Of a DNA stretch of 64,000 nucleotides, positions 9,991 to 18,418 are shown piece by piece; the stretch's first letter is position 1, and the number at the start of each line of letters is the position of its first letter. The notes beneath the pieces were generated by a model. It saw only the letters and a list, made by a program, of their open reading frames with translations. It was not told where the DNA came from and made no database searches. Source of the stretch: Chryseobacterium caseinilyticum (GTDB lineage Bacteria; Bacteroidota; Bacteroidia; Flavobacteriales; Weeksellaceae); contig NZ_JACYFS010000004.1 in the NCBI RefSeq assembly GCF_014837145.1, positions 1-64,000 of the forward strand. The letters are read 5' to 3'. The position numbers and the translations under genes are program-made.

Positions 9991-10575
9991 TTAAATATTT
10001 TTTAAAATTTGCTTTACGAGTTCTTCCGTTGTGATGTCTGCATTCTGCTTGATCATGCGGTCTGCGATCTTCTCGCTCATCCTTTTCGGAATTCCCAAAA
10101 CTTCTAATGCTGATAACGCATCTTCCTTGGTTTTATTATTCACAACAGCCGAAATCTCTTCGCCTTCAACCTTGAATTTCTGCACCTTATCTTTGAGATC
10201 TACAATGATTCTTTCCGCAGTTTTTGCACCGATACCTTTCGCTTTTTGAATCAGAGCACTGTTCGCAGACAAAATTGCTGTTGCGATTTCTTCAAGATTT
10301 AATGTTGATAAAAGTATAAGTGCGGAAACGGCTCCTACCCCATTCACGCTGATAAGAAGATTAAACATTTCTTTCTCTAAACGGGTATGAAAACCAAAGA
10401 GCAAATGAGCATCCTCACGGATAATCTGCTGAATAAAAAGAAAAGATTCTTTGTTGTGAACCAGTTTTTGGGAAGTCATTAAACTTATGCCAACATAGTA
10501 TCCAACGCCTTGTACATTGAGTACAGCATAGGTGGGACTAAGTTCCTGAACGGCTCCCTGTAAAGAAAATATCAT
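9991..10575 (-). CDS. ruvA: Holliday junction branch migration protein RuvA
   Basis: A 194-residue protein beginning MIFSLQG, with an N-terminal OB-fold, two helix-hairpin-helix motifs (around VNGVGAVSA and AKGIGAKTAERIIVDLK) and a short C-terminal domain (DALSALEVLGIPKRMSEKI) that contacts RuvB. RuvA binds four-way junctions as a tetramer and directs RuvB during recombination repair. The length is normal. A TTG two codons upstream is in frame, but the ATG at 10575 gives the standard RuvA N-terminus. sprA follows immediately, so the two are probably cotranscribed. A -7 box (TATATTTG) is present at 10595-10602. Confidence 0.97.
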   Translation of the reverse strand: MIFSLQGAVQELSPTYAVLNVQGVGYYVGISLMTSQKLVHNKESFLFIQQIIREDAHLLFGFHTRLEKEMFNLLISVNGVGAVSALILLSTLNLEEIATAILSANSALIQKAKGIGAKTAERIIVDLKDKVQKFKVEGEEISAVVNNKTKEDALSALEVLGIPKRMSEKIADRMIKQNADITTEELVKQILKNI

Positions 10576-10594
10576 TATCAATTTTTATAACTCC

Positions 10595-10602
10595 CAAATA
10601 TA
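10595..10602 (-). promoter_or_regulatory. Candidate -7 box for ruvA-sprA
   Basis: TATATTTG on the minus strand, 20 nt before the ruvA ATG. It matches the -7 consensus, but no clear TTTG lies at the expected -33 position. Confidence 0.5.
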
Positions 10603-10714
10603 GTAAATTAAACTAAGTAATACTTTCATCTCTGAAAGGAATGATTTTATTTGTTTTCTTTATTAAATTTTTCATAGAGAATCTAAAAATTTTATGAATG
10701 TGAAAATTAATTCA

Positions 10715-10746
10715 TTTCACAAATTCGGTCGCATTAATTACATTTG
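10715..10746 (+). promoter_or_regulatory. Promoter of the DEDDh exonuclease gene
   Basis: TTTC, 20 nt, TACATTTG. The -7 box lies about 20 nt before the ATG at 10766. This placement supports that ATG over the in-frame one at 10694, which would lie upstream of the promoter. Confidence 0.55.
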
Positions 10747-10765
10747 CGAAAAACTTTGCAGACAA

Positions 10766-11287
10766 ATGAGTTATTTCGTTGTTGACGTCGAGGCAGATGG
10801 CCCAATTCCCGGCGATTTTTCTATGGTTTCCTTCGGAGCCGTTTTGGTTGATGAAAATCTCAATCGCACATTTTATGGTAAAATAATACCAATTTCTGAA
10901 CAGTATATTCCAGAAGTTCTTTCCATATCAGGATTTAGTCGTGAGGAAACTTTAAAATTTGATGACCCTTTTGAAACGATGCTGAAATTTGAAGAATGGA
11001 TAGCAAAAAATTCTAAAGGAAAACCTATTTTTATAAGTGACAACAATGGATTTGACTGGATGTTTATCTGTTGGTATTTCCATCATTTTTTAAAAAGAAA
11101 CCCTTTCGGATATTCGTCAAGAAGAATTTCTGATTTATATTGCGGAATTGTGAAAGACACATTTGCCCAATGGAAACATTTAAGAAAAACCGAACACACT
11201 CATAATCCTGTAGATGATGCTCGGGGAAATGCCGAAGTTCTTTTATACATGAAAAATGAACTTGAACTTAAAATTGATTTAAGATGA
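10766..11287 (+). CDS. DEDDh-type 3'-5' exonuclease (RNase T/DnaQ-like)
   Basis: A 173-residue protein with the exonuclease motifs in order: Exo I DVEADG near the N-terminus, Exo II around SDNNGFDW (about residue 90) and Exo III HNPVDDARGNA (about residue 150), giving the Asp-Glu-Asp-His-Asp metal site. Members of this superfamily remove nucleotides from 3' ends of DNA or RNA; the substrate cannot be told from sequence. The start at MSYFVVD is preferred because the conserved strand starts there and a promoter precedes it; an upstream ATG at 10694 would add 24 residues unlike the family. It converges on maeB, with a shared terminator between them. Confidence 0.85.
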   Translation: MSYFVVDVEADGPIPGDFSMVSFGAVLVDENLNRTFYGKIIPISEQYIPEVLSISGFSREETLKFDDPFETMLKFEEWIAKNSKGKPIFISDNNGFDWMFICWYFHHFLKRNPFGYSSRRISDLYCGIVKDTFAQWKHLRKTEHTHNPVDDARGNAEVLLYMKNELELKIDLR

Positions 11288-11329
11288 AAAAAGGCGAACA
11301 GAATTCCACAAATTCCGTTCGCCTTTTTT
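11287..11329. terminator. Bidirectional terminator between exonuclease gene and maeB
   Basis: A 13-bp stem of AAAAAAGGCGAAC with GTTCGCCTTTTTT, extended inward by partial pairing (GAATT/AATTC). A-run on one side and T-run on the other. It sits between convergent stop codons and can serve both genes. Confidence 0.88.
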
Positions 11330-11372
11330 ATAACTTTTACTGATAGGATTTCATCCTAACTTTTGGAACTTT

Positions 11373-13661
11373 TTATTTTTTAGCTTCTCTTCTCTGCGCA
11401 TCCAAAACTGCAACCGTAGCAAGATTCACAATCTCATCTACACTTGAACGCATCTGTAATACGTGAACAGGCTGTTTCAGTCCCATCAGAATTGGCCCAA
11501 TAACCTGTGCCACCTTCATTCCTCTGATGATTTTATATGACAGGTTTGCTGACTCAAGATTTGGGAAAATAAATGTATTAGCCGGAGTTGTTCCTAGTTT
11601 TGAGAACGGATAATCACTCAGATGATCAGAATTCATCGCAAAATCCGGCTGAATTTCTCCGTCAACTATCATTTTTGGGAATTTCTCGTGAAGAATACTT
11701 ACCGCTTTTGCGACTTTTTTCGAAGTATCAGAAATCGCTGCGAAATTTTCAAAACCTAACATTGCAATTCTCGGTTCGATAGCGAAAGATTTTACGGTGT
11801 GCTCTGCCATTTTAGCAATATTTACCAAATCTTCAGCCGTAGGATTTTGATTGATTGATGTATCAGCGAAGAAAATAGGTTTCTTTTCAGACAGAATCAT
11901 CATCATTGCCGCTACTTTTTCGACTCCTTTTTCTTTTTCGATCACTTCTAAAACAGGTCTTAAAGTTGATACGTAGTTTTTAGAAAAACCAATAATCAAA
12001 CCGTCTGTGTCTCCGTGTTTCAGCATTAAAGGCCCGAAATAATCTCTCTGGCGCACGTATCTTTTTGCCTTGTACTCGTTCATCCCTTTTCTCTGACGGA
12101 GTTTCCAAAGTGTTTCTCTGTATTTCCTTCTGTTTTCCTTTTGGTCGTCGTCACTCGGGTCGATAATCGGAACATCAATGTTGATTCCGAAACGCTCCAT
12201 TTGTTCTTTGACGTATTTTTTATCTCCTAAAAGACTTGGGTAAGCGATTCCTTCTTCATATAAAATCTGAGCCGCTTTCAGAACATTGTATTCTTCAGCA
12301 TTTCCTAAAGTGATTCTTTTAGGATTCGCTTTTGCGCGGTTCTGCATCATTCTTACCAACTTCTCATCTCTTCCCATTCTGTCAAGAAGCTGAGTTTCGT
12401 ATTCGTCAAAATCAGTAATCGTTTTTCTTGCAATTCCACTGTCGATCGCAGCTTTGGCAACAGCACTTGAAACTTTGGTAATTAATCTGTTGTCAAAAGG
12501 TTTAGGAATGAAATATTCTCTTCCAAACTGTAAATTCTGAACGTTATACGCTAAAATTACTGCCTCAGGAACGGGTTCTTTCGCCAAATCAGCAATCGCA
12601 TGAACGGCAGCCAGTTTCATTTCTTCATTAATTCCTTTAGCCTGCACATCTAAAGCACCACGGAAAATATACGGGAAACCTAGAACGTTGTTTACCTGAT
12701 TAGGATAATCACTTCTACCCGTTGCCATGATCACGTCTTTTCTGGTAGAAAGTGCTAAATCATAAGCGATCTCAGGGTCAGGATTGGATAATGCGAATAC
12801 AATCGGGTTTTCATTCATGCTCAAAAGCATTTCAGGAGTCATCACATTTCCTTTAGACAAACCAATGAAAACATCTGAACCTTTACAGGCATCTTCCAAA
12901 GTTTCGATGTCGGTCTGAGCGATGAAATCTAATTTTTCAGGCGTAAGGTTTTCTCTTTTGTGATTGATAACGCCTTTGCTGTCGCACATCAACACGTTTT
13001 CTCTTTTTAAACCTAAAGAAATATACAGATTGGTACAGGCAACAGCCGCAGCTCCTGCTCCATTCACTACCATCTTTACCTCATCGATATTTTTGTTGGC
13101 AATCTGAAGCGAATTAATTAATGCCGCCGCAGAAATAATTGCTGTTCCGTGCTGGTCGTCGTGCATCAAAGGAATATCTAATTCTTCCTTTAATTTCTGT
13201 TCGATATAAAAAGCTTCAGGAGCTTTGATATCTTCAAGGTTGATCCCTCCGAAAGTCGGGGCGATACCTTTTACAATCTGGATAAATTTATCGGGATCTT
13301 TTTCGTCAATTTCAATATCAAAAACATTGATGTCAGCGAAAATTTTAAATAAAAGTCCCTTTCCTTCCATTACCGGTTTAGAAGCTTCAGCACCGATGTC
13401 GCCCAAACCAAGAACTGCTGTTCCGTTTGAAATTACGGCAACCAAATTACCTTTTCCTGTATAATCGTAAACCGTTTCAGGATTTTTCTCAATTTCAAGA
13501 CATGGAATTGCCACTCCCGGAGAATATGCCAATGACAAATCTCTCTGTGATGAGTGCGGTTTTGACGGGATAACTTCAATTTTTCCCTTTGGTTCAGCTT
13601 TATGGTAATCTAAGGCGGCCTGATTGAAATTTTTCTCGTCGCGATGGGTTTTATTTGACAT
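11373..13661 (-). CDS. maeB: NADP-dependent malic enzyme with C-terminal phosphotransacetylase-like domain
   Basis: A 762-residue protein of MaeB type. Residues 1-430 form the malic enzyme part (SLAYSPGVA, MHDDQHGTAI, NGAGAAAVAC dinucleotide-binding loop, FALSNPDPE). Residues 430-762 resemble phosphate acetyl/butyryltransferase (GDTDGLIIG, MNSDHLSDYPFSKLG). The enzyme decarboxylates malate to pyruvate with NADP reduction; the PTA-like part is usually regulatory (acetyl-CoA inhibition is known for homologues). It is cytoplasmic and monocistronic by context: convergent with the exonuclease, and 334 bp from the next gene. The ATG start gives the family-typical N-terminus. Confidence 0.96.
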   Translation of the reverse strand: MSNKTHRDEKNFNQAALDYHKAEPKGKIEVIPSKPHSSQRDLSLAYSPGVAIPCLEIEKNPETVYDYTGKGNLVAVISNGTAVLGLGDIGAEASKPVMEGKGLLFKIFADINVFDIEIDEKDPDKFIQIVKGIAPTFGGINLEDIKAPEAFYIEQKLKEELDIPLMHDDQHGTAIISAAALINSLQIANKNIDEVKMVVNGAGAAAVACTNLYISLGLKRENVLMCDSKGVINHKRENLTPEKLDFIAQTDIETLEDACKGSDVFIGLSKGNVMTPEMLLSMNENPIVFALSNPDPEIAYDLALSTRKDVIMATGRSDYPNQVNNVLGFPYIFRGALDVQAKGINEEMKLAAVHAIADLAKEPVPEAVILAYNVQNLQFGREYFIPKPFDNRLITKVSSAVAKAAIDSGIARKTITDFDEYETQLLDRMGRDEKLVRMMQNRAKANPKRITLGNAEEYNVLKAAQILYEEGIAYPSLLGDKKYVKEQMERFGINIDVPIIDPSDDDQKENRRKYRETLWKLRQRKGMNEYKAKRYVRQRDYFGPLMLKHGDTDGLIIGFSKNYVSTLRPVLEVIEKEKGVEKVAAMMMILSEKKPIFFADTSINQNPTAEDLVNIAKMAEHTVKSFAIEPRIAMLGFENFAAISDTSKKVAKAVSILHEKFPKMIVDGEIQPDFAMNSDHLSDYPFSKLGTTPANTFIFPNLESANLSYKIIRGMKVAQVIGPILMGLKQPVHVLQMRSSVDEIVNLATVAVLDAQRREAKK

Positions 13662-13995
13662 AAAATTTTATTTTTTTATTTAACATTTACCAAATTGAAA
13701 TTCTTAATGTTCTTTTGTCTTAAAACAAAAGGACCAAAAGTTCAAGACTGGATTTCTGCGCTAAAATTTTAAAAACTTCCTAAATTTCCAAACTCGGGCG
13801 GAAACATGTAATCTTATTATATTTACAATTTCTGCCGCCACTCAAACAATGGAAATTTATTTACGGAATTTTTTAAAATTTCTTAACGCTTCGAATTCCT
13901 GAGTCATTTTTGAGATGTCCTGCATCAACTTAGATGCACTTACCAATCCAATTCGATATTAATTTACTATTTTCTTTAATGACTTACTATCAGTA
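13662..13995. other. Spacer between maeB and BadF-type kinase
   Basis: A 334-bp AT-rich gap. It holds a TTTTGTCTTAAAACAAAA palindrome near 13714-13731 and a short minus-strand frame at 13857-13946, described separately. No consensus promoter for maeB was found by eye. Confidence 0.4.
13857..13946 (-). other. Possible very small ORF or gene remnant (29 codons)
   Basis: From a TTG at 13946 (or ATG at 13925) this frame encodes a short peptide with plausible amphipathic character (MQDISKMTQEFEALRNFKKF). Codon choice looks protein-like, unlike the surrounding AT-rich spacer. It may be a genuine microprotein or the relic of a longer gene's C-terminus. No function can be given. Confidence 0.2.
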
Positions 13996-14847
13996 TTACA
14001 ATATATATTGAATGTGGTAGTTGACCAGACTCTCAATAGGTTTCTGTACAACGTGTCCCACATTTAATCCGAGCTCTGCAGCTGCAGAACGCAAAATATC
14101 TTCATAATAATAAGCGATAGAGCCGATGAAATTAATCTCGGCATTTTTGGATTCTTCATAAGGAAGAACCTGATAATCGAAGAAATTTTTCATCTCTTCC
14201 AAAACCATAGTCTGGAAGTAGGGATGATTTTTTCTTTCGACAACAAATTTATTGAAATCTGCCAGATAGGCATTAGGTCTCGTCTTGTGATACATATTCT
14301 GCAATGCATCATCAATCGTCAACCCATAAATTCCTTTGAATTCTGAATGTAAATCCTGAGGAAGTTTCTGCATGAAGAATCTTCGTACCAGCTGTTTTCC
14401 GATGGCACTTCCGCTTCCTTCGTCGCCCATGAGGTAACCCAGTGAAGGAAGTTTAATATTTAAATTTTCTCCGTCGAAATAACATGAGTTTGAACCTGTA
14501 CCCAAAATACAGACAATTGTCGGTTTACCGTTGTAAGCAGCGTACGCAGCAGCGTAAAGATCTTCTTTTACAACAATATCTGCATTGGTAAAAACTTTAC
14601 CGATTTCCTGCTCAATGGTCTCGCAGTTTTGGCGGACACCACAACCTGAACCGTAGAAAAAAATTCTTGTAATCGAATTTTTAACTGATGTCAGACTGTG
14701 ATTTTTCTCAATCTCAGGTACAATAAGTTCTTTGCTGATAAAATTGGGGTTGAAACCAATAGTTTCGGTCTTTAAGAAAACATTTTTGAAGTCATCCAGG
14801 ATTACCCAATCAGATTTAGTAGAACCACTATCAACAATAGCAACCAT
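13996..14847 (-). CDS. BadF/BadG/BcrA/BcrD-type ATPase, N-acetylglucosamine kinase-like
   Basis: A 283-residue protein with ASKHA-fold signatures: phosphate-1 loop DSGSTKSDW at the N-terminus, phosphate-2 loop CILGTGSNS near residue 115, and a GDEGSGSAIG segment near 145. This size and motif set match the cytoplasmic GlcNAc kinase-like branch common in flavobacteria, which phosphorylates an amino sugar with ATP. The substrate is inferred, not shown. The gene stands alone on the minus strand between two spacers, and its start at 14847 directly precedes the phosphate-1 strand (MVAIVDSG). Confidence 0.8.
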   Translation of the reverse strand: MVAIVDSGSTKSDWVILDDFKNVFLKTETIGFNPNFISKELIVPEIEKNHSLTSVKNSITRIFFYGSGCGVRQNCETIEQEIGKVFTNADIVVKEDLYAAAYAAYNGKPTIVCILGTGSNSCYFDGENLNIKLPSLGYLMGDEGSGSAIGKQLVRRFFMQKLPQDLHSEFKGIYGLTIDDALQNMYHKTRPNAYLADFNKFVVERKNHPYFQTMVLEEMKNFFDYQVLPYEESKNAEINFIGSIAYYYEDILRSAAAELGLNVGHVVQKPIESLVNYHIQYIL

Positions 14848-14931
14848 ATTTTACAATTTCATTTAAGAGTGCTAAAATATGAATTTATCTTGAAAGAGCG
14901 GGGTAAAGAACAATGACTTTATTCACAAAAA

Positions 14932-15195
14932 CTAGGATTGCACCTCATTCTGTGATGTATTATACTGATGTAACCAGTCTTCGATTTCATCTTCGAGATA
15001 AGTGGTCTGGAGGATCATGGCGTCTAAAAAATCGTCCGGTACTGCCTCGCCCTCAGCATTTTCGAGATTCCAAAGCTCTTCCGACATATTTTCATACTCA
15101 GAGTACACTCTTTTGAACCGCGAGTTCTGTCTTTCCAGATCTGCAATTTTCTTTTGCTGAAGCTGAAATTTTCTGTATTTGTTTTGACGTTCCAT
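14932..15195 (-). CDS. Conserved-looking hypothetical protein, coiled-coil
   Basis: An 87-residue, highly charged protein beginning MERQNKYRKFQ. It is predicted by eye to form a long helix or coiled coil (heptad-like KKIADLERQNSRFKRV), followed by an acidic C-terminal half. I do not recognise the family. The ATG at 15195 is chosen because the 40 codons upstream are AT-rich, hydrophobic and unlike the rest. It lies upstream of the kinase gene on the same strand, 84 bp away, so cotranscription is possible. Confidence 0.55.
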   Translation of the reverse strand: MERQNKYRKFQLQQKKIADLERQNSRFKRVYSEYENMSEELWNLENAEGEAVPDDFLDAMILQTTYLEDEIEDWLHQYNTSQNEVQS

Positions 15196-15380
15196 ACAAA
15201 TATATTGGTGTTTGATGTGAATTTGGTTTAGTGAAATAAGCTGTAAACAAGCACTACAAGATAGAAAAAACTCCAATCTCAATAGATTGAATATTAATTT
15301 ATTATCAGGTATCAATTCTTCAGTTCTGAAAATTAAATTTAGAAATAATTTTCAATGGAGAAAAAAAATTAACATCTTTT

Positions 15381-15410
15381 TTTAGTGTTTAACATATAGT
15401 TATAACTTTG
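15381..15410 (+). promoter_or_regulatory. Promoter of the gtrA-plsC pair
   Basis: TTTA, 18 nt, TAACTTTG. The -7 box is a perfect TAnnTTTG match 18 nt before the ATG at 15429; the -33 box is imperfect. Confidence 0.55.
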
Positions 15411-15428
15411 CAGTAATTGATCAATTTG

Positions 15429-15887
15429 ATGAAAGATATCCTAATAAGGCAGAAACAGGTACTTTTTTTTATTATTGCCGGCGGCCTGAGTGCCGTGGTA
15501 GAGATTGGAAGTTTTAAGATTTTCAGTTCGTATTTACCTCAGCTCATTGCAGAAGAGAAAAATTTCCACGGAATACATTTTCCTTTGAGCAATATTTTCT
15601 CCACTTCATGCGGTATTATCACCAATTACTTCCTCAGCATCTGGTTTGTTTTTGAGCGCGGAAAACATTCCAAGAAAAAAGAATTTGTCTACTTCATGGC
15701 GGTTTCTGTAGTTTCTACCTTGTTCAGTTTACTATTTTTTCAGATTTTCTACAGTTTTATATTTAAAGATAACATAGATCTTATCATTTATACATTGAGT
15801 CCTGAAATACTGAGTAAAATTTCGGCGATTCTTCTGGTTTCCATTTTAAATTACTCCGTAAAGAAAAAAGTAATATTTAATGGATAA
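15429..15887 (+). CDS. GtrA-like membrane protein
   Basis: A 152-residue protein with four transmembrane segments in the GtrA arrangement: VLFFIIAGGLSAVVEIGSF, the IFSTSCGIITNYFLSIWFVF helix, AVSVVSTLFSLLFFQIFY and the final ISAILLVSILNYSV with a basic tail. GtrA-family proteins are thought to move lipid-linked sugars across the inner membrane for cell-surface polysaccharide work. The ATG at 15429 is preferred over an upstream TTG (15417), because the latter falls at the expected transcription start. It overlaps plsC by 8 nt, so the two are translationally coupled. Confidence 0.8.
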   Translation: MKDILIRQKQVLFFIIAGGLSAVVEIGSFKIFSSYLPQLIAEEKNFHGIHFPLSNIFSTSCGIITNYFLSIWFVFERGKHSKKKEFVYFMAVSVVSTLFSLLFFQIFYSFIFKDNIDLIIYTLSPEILSKISAILLVSILNYSVKKKVIFNG

Positions 15888-16614
15888 AATTAAAATGATC
15901 CTCAACTACCTTTGGCGGGGCTGGCTGATTCTTCTGGCGTTTGTACTCACAATCATTTTCGGAATTCCTGTGTACATACTATCTTATAAAAAGAAAACTT
16001 ACAAGTACGCTTACAAATTTATCCGACTGTGGTGCTACGGAATTTTCTACGGAATGGGTCTCCGGTATGAACTTATCAATCTCACCGATAAAAAAATCGA
16101 CAAAAACCAGCAGTACGTAGTGATTTCCAATCATACCTCGATTATGGATATTATGCTTCCCTGCATTCTGTTTCCCAATCATCCGCTGTGTTATGTCGGT
16201 AAAAAAGAGCTTGAAAAAATCCCCATTTTCGGAACTATTTACAGACGAATCTGTGTGATGGTAGACCGCAGCAGCGCGAGAAGCCGTGCCGATGTTTACA
16301 GAAGATGTGCAGAAAAAATGGAAGAAGGCAACAGCATCGTCATCTTTCCTGAAGGAGGCGTTCCCGATGACACTTCTGTTGTTTTGGATGAATTTAAAGA
16401 CGGCGCATTTACGCTTTCATCAAAACACAATTCACCGATTGCTGTATTTACTTTTATAGGTTTAAAGGAAATTTTTCCGTTTGACAATTCGAAGGGACAT
16501 CCCGGAAAAGTAAAGGTATATTTTAATGATATCCTCGAGCCGACAGCATCTCCCAAAGAATTAAAATTGTCCGCTTTTGAGACAATAAAAAAAACACTGA
16601 CAGAATACAGTTAA
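15880..16614 (+). CDS. 1-acyl-sn-glycerol-3-phosphate acyltransferase (PlsC family)
   Basis: A 244-residue protein with an N-terminal membrane helix (LWRGWLILLAFVLTIIFGIP) and the acyltransferase motifs: block I NHTSIMD (HX4D, about residue 88), block II around GTIYRRICVMVDR and block III FPEGGVP. It transfers an acyl chain to lysophosphatidate at the inner membrane; related enzymes acylate other lipids. Overlap with the upstream GtrA-like gene suggests a shared transcript and a possible role in envelope lipid assembly. The length is typical. Confidence 0.9.
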   Translation: MDKIKMILNYLWRGWLILLAFVLTIIFGIPVYILSYKKKTYKYAYKFIRLWCYGIFYGMGLRYELINLTDKKIDKNQQYVVISNHTSIMDIMLPCILFPNHPLCYVGKKELEKIPIFGTIYRRICVMVDRSSARSRADVYRRCAEKMEEGNSIVIFPEGGVPDDTSVVLDEFKDGAFTLSSKHNSPIAVFTFIGLKEIFPFDNSKGHPGKVKVYFNDILEPTASPKELKLSAFETIKKTLTEYS

Positions 16615-16628
16615 TTGCATAAATAAAT

Positions 16629-16636
16629 TATATTTG
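16629..16636 (+). promoter_or_regulatory. Candidate -7 box for the sugar MFS gene
   Basis: TATATTTG 18 nt before the MFS ATG. It matches the -7 consensus; no good TTTG is seen at the -33 distance. Confidence 0.45.
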
Positions 16637-16654
16637 TGTAATTAAAAATTCAAA

Positions 16655-18418
16655 ATGGATTCAAACCCACAACAGACCAAGTGGTCTCAATTTCTATCAC
16701 TCATTGTAGTGTTCTTCTTCTGGGGCTTTGTAGCCGCAAGTAATGATATCCTGATTCCGGTATTTAAAAAATGGTTTGTACTTTCACAGGTACAGAGCCA
16801 GTTGGTAGCATGGGCATTTTATGTAGCTTACTTTATAGGTTCAGTAGTTTTCTTTTTAATTTCAATAAAAAGCGATATCCTTCAGAAGTTCGGATATAAA
16901 AAAACACTGGCAGTAGGTCTTGTGCTCTCTTCTTTAGGTGCATTTCTATTTGTACCGGCAGCGGCATCGGCCAATTTCTGGTTCTTCCTTACTGCTTTAT
17001 TTATCGTAGGACTTGGTTTTTCTGTTCAGCAGATTGTTGCCAATCCACTGGCTATTAAAATGGGAAGTCCGCAGACAGGTGCTCACCGTTTAACGCTTGC
17101 TGGAGGTATCAACTCTTTGGGAACGACCATTGGGCCAATCCTTGTAGGTATCGCCCTTTTCGGGATGGGGAATGATAAAGAAACCGCATCTGCCGATAAA
17201 GATCTTTCTAAAATCGAAATCGTAAAAAACGAGTACATTACGCACAGAGATGAGCTTGTAAAGAATATTGTATCGCTCAAACAGGATTCAAAAGATGATC
17301 CTGCCGTTGTGGCAAAAGCTGTAAATACTGTTCAGCAGAATGTAGATGCTTTAGATACTGAAATTAACCAACTGAATAATATCTCTACAGCAAGCGATCT
17401 GCAGGTTGATGAATTTTCAGATAAACTAGGGAAGATCAAAGAAAAGACTTCTGCGATCAGCTATCCTGTGGAGTTTGTGAAGGAAAATCTGAAACTGGTG
17501 AAAGGACCGTTTATCGTTTTGGGAATTGCCTTTATTCTTGTTGCAGTCTTTATGCTTTTCTCAAAAATTGAAGACCCTGCAAAAGAAGAGGAAGAAAATA
17601 TTGAAGAAGGAAGCACAAAATTCAGTATTTTAAATTACCCTCAGCTGTATCTGGGAATGCTTGCTATCTTTATTTATGTTGGCGTGGAGGTTTCAATTAT
17701 CAGTAATCTACCTGCCCTGCTTCATACCAAAGAATTTGGTGGCGTTTTGGAACATAATATCGCTCCATTCGTTTCTCTGTACTGGGGAAGTCTGATGATC
17801 GGAAGATGGAACGGAAGTATCAACGTTTTCAATATGTCGAAAACTACGGTTAACATTCTGAAATTTGTAGTTCCTTTTGTTGCGTTTGCAATCATTATTA
17901 TTGCCAATACATTGAGTGGTAAAGATGTTTCTTCATTCTATATCTACGGATTCTGGATTGTTGCATTTATCCTGATGAGTTTCTTAGGCGGCAAAAATGC
18001 CGGAAAAACCCTGATGATCTTCGGTATTGCAGGCGTTTTGATGATGCTGATTGGCTTAGTTTATCCTGACAAAGAGATTGCAAAATACTTCTTTATCTCT
18101 GGCGGACTTTTCTGTTCCATCATGTGGCCATCTATTTTTGACCTTGCAATTGCAGGATTAGGCAAAAACACTGGTAAAGCTTCTTCTTTCCTTGTCATGA
18201 TGATTTTGGGTGGAGGTATCATTCCTTTACTTCAGGGCTACATCTGTGACTTCGACAAAGTAAACAAAGACGGAATTTTCGGAATTACATGGACGCATTT
18301 CTCTTACGTAATCCCTGTTCTATGTTTCGTATATCTTGCATTCTACGGATTTATCACTCCGAAGATTCTGAGAAAACAAGGTATTGTAATGGGCGAATCT
18401 GAATCTCATGGACACTAA
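16655..18418 (+). CDS. Sugar MFS transporter (FucP/GlcP-like) with an inserted loop
   Basis: A 587-residue major facilitator of the fucose/glucose-galactose branch. The N-terminal half is recognisable by the FFFWGFVAASNDILIPVF first helix and the GLGFSVQQIVANPLA segment. About 12 membrane helices are visible. Unusually, roughly 110 residues (about 175-285) are inserted between helices 5 and 6. They are rich in Lys/Glu/Asp and heptad-like, and by topology should lie on the periplasmic side. The protein probably imports a hexose with protons; the substrate is unknown. It overlaps the DUF3810 gene by 11 nt, so the two are coexpressed. It is not next to the rhamnose genes and need not belong to them. 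Confidence 0.85.
   Translation: MDSNPQQTKWSQFLSLIVVFFFWGFVAASNDILIPVFKKWFVLSQVQSQLVAWAFYVAYFIGSVVFFLISIKSDILQKFGYKKTLAVGLVLSSLGAFLFVPAAASANFWFFLTALFIVGLGFSVQQIVANPLAIKMGSPQTGAHRLTLAGGINSLGTTIGPILVGIALFGMGNDKETASADKDLSKIEIVKNEYITHRDELVKNIVSLKQDSKDDPAVVAKAVNTVQQNVDALDTEINQLNNISTASDLQVDEFSDKLGKIKEKTSAISYPVEFVKENLKLVKGPFIVLGIAFILVAVFMLFSKIEDPAKEEEENIEEGSTKFSILNYPQLYLGMLAIFIYVGVEVSIISNLPALLHTKEFGGVLEHNIAPFVSLYWGSLMIGRWNGSINVFNMSKTTVNILKFVVPFVAFAIIIIANTLSGKDVSSFYIYGFWIVAFILMSFLGGKNAGKTLMIFGIAGVLMMLIGLVYPDKEIAKYFFISGGLFCSIMWPSIFDLAIAGLGKNTGKASSFLVMMILGGGIIPLLQGYICDFDKVNKDGIFGITWTHFSYVIPVLCFVYLAFYGFITPKILRKQGIVMGESESHGH

Noticed and set aside
10694-10765. Longer N-terminus for the DEDDh exonuclease
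   Set aside because: A promoter-like TACATTTG lies inside this stretch and the family's first strand begins at the later ATG.
15197-15204. TATATTTG as promoter of the 87-residue coiled-coil gene
   Set aside because: It would place the transcription start inside the chosen start codon region and lacks a -33 box.
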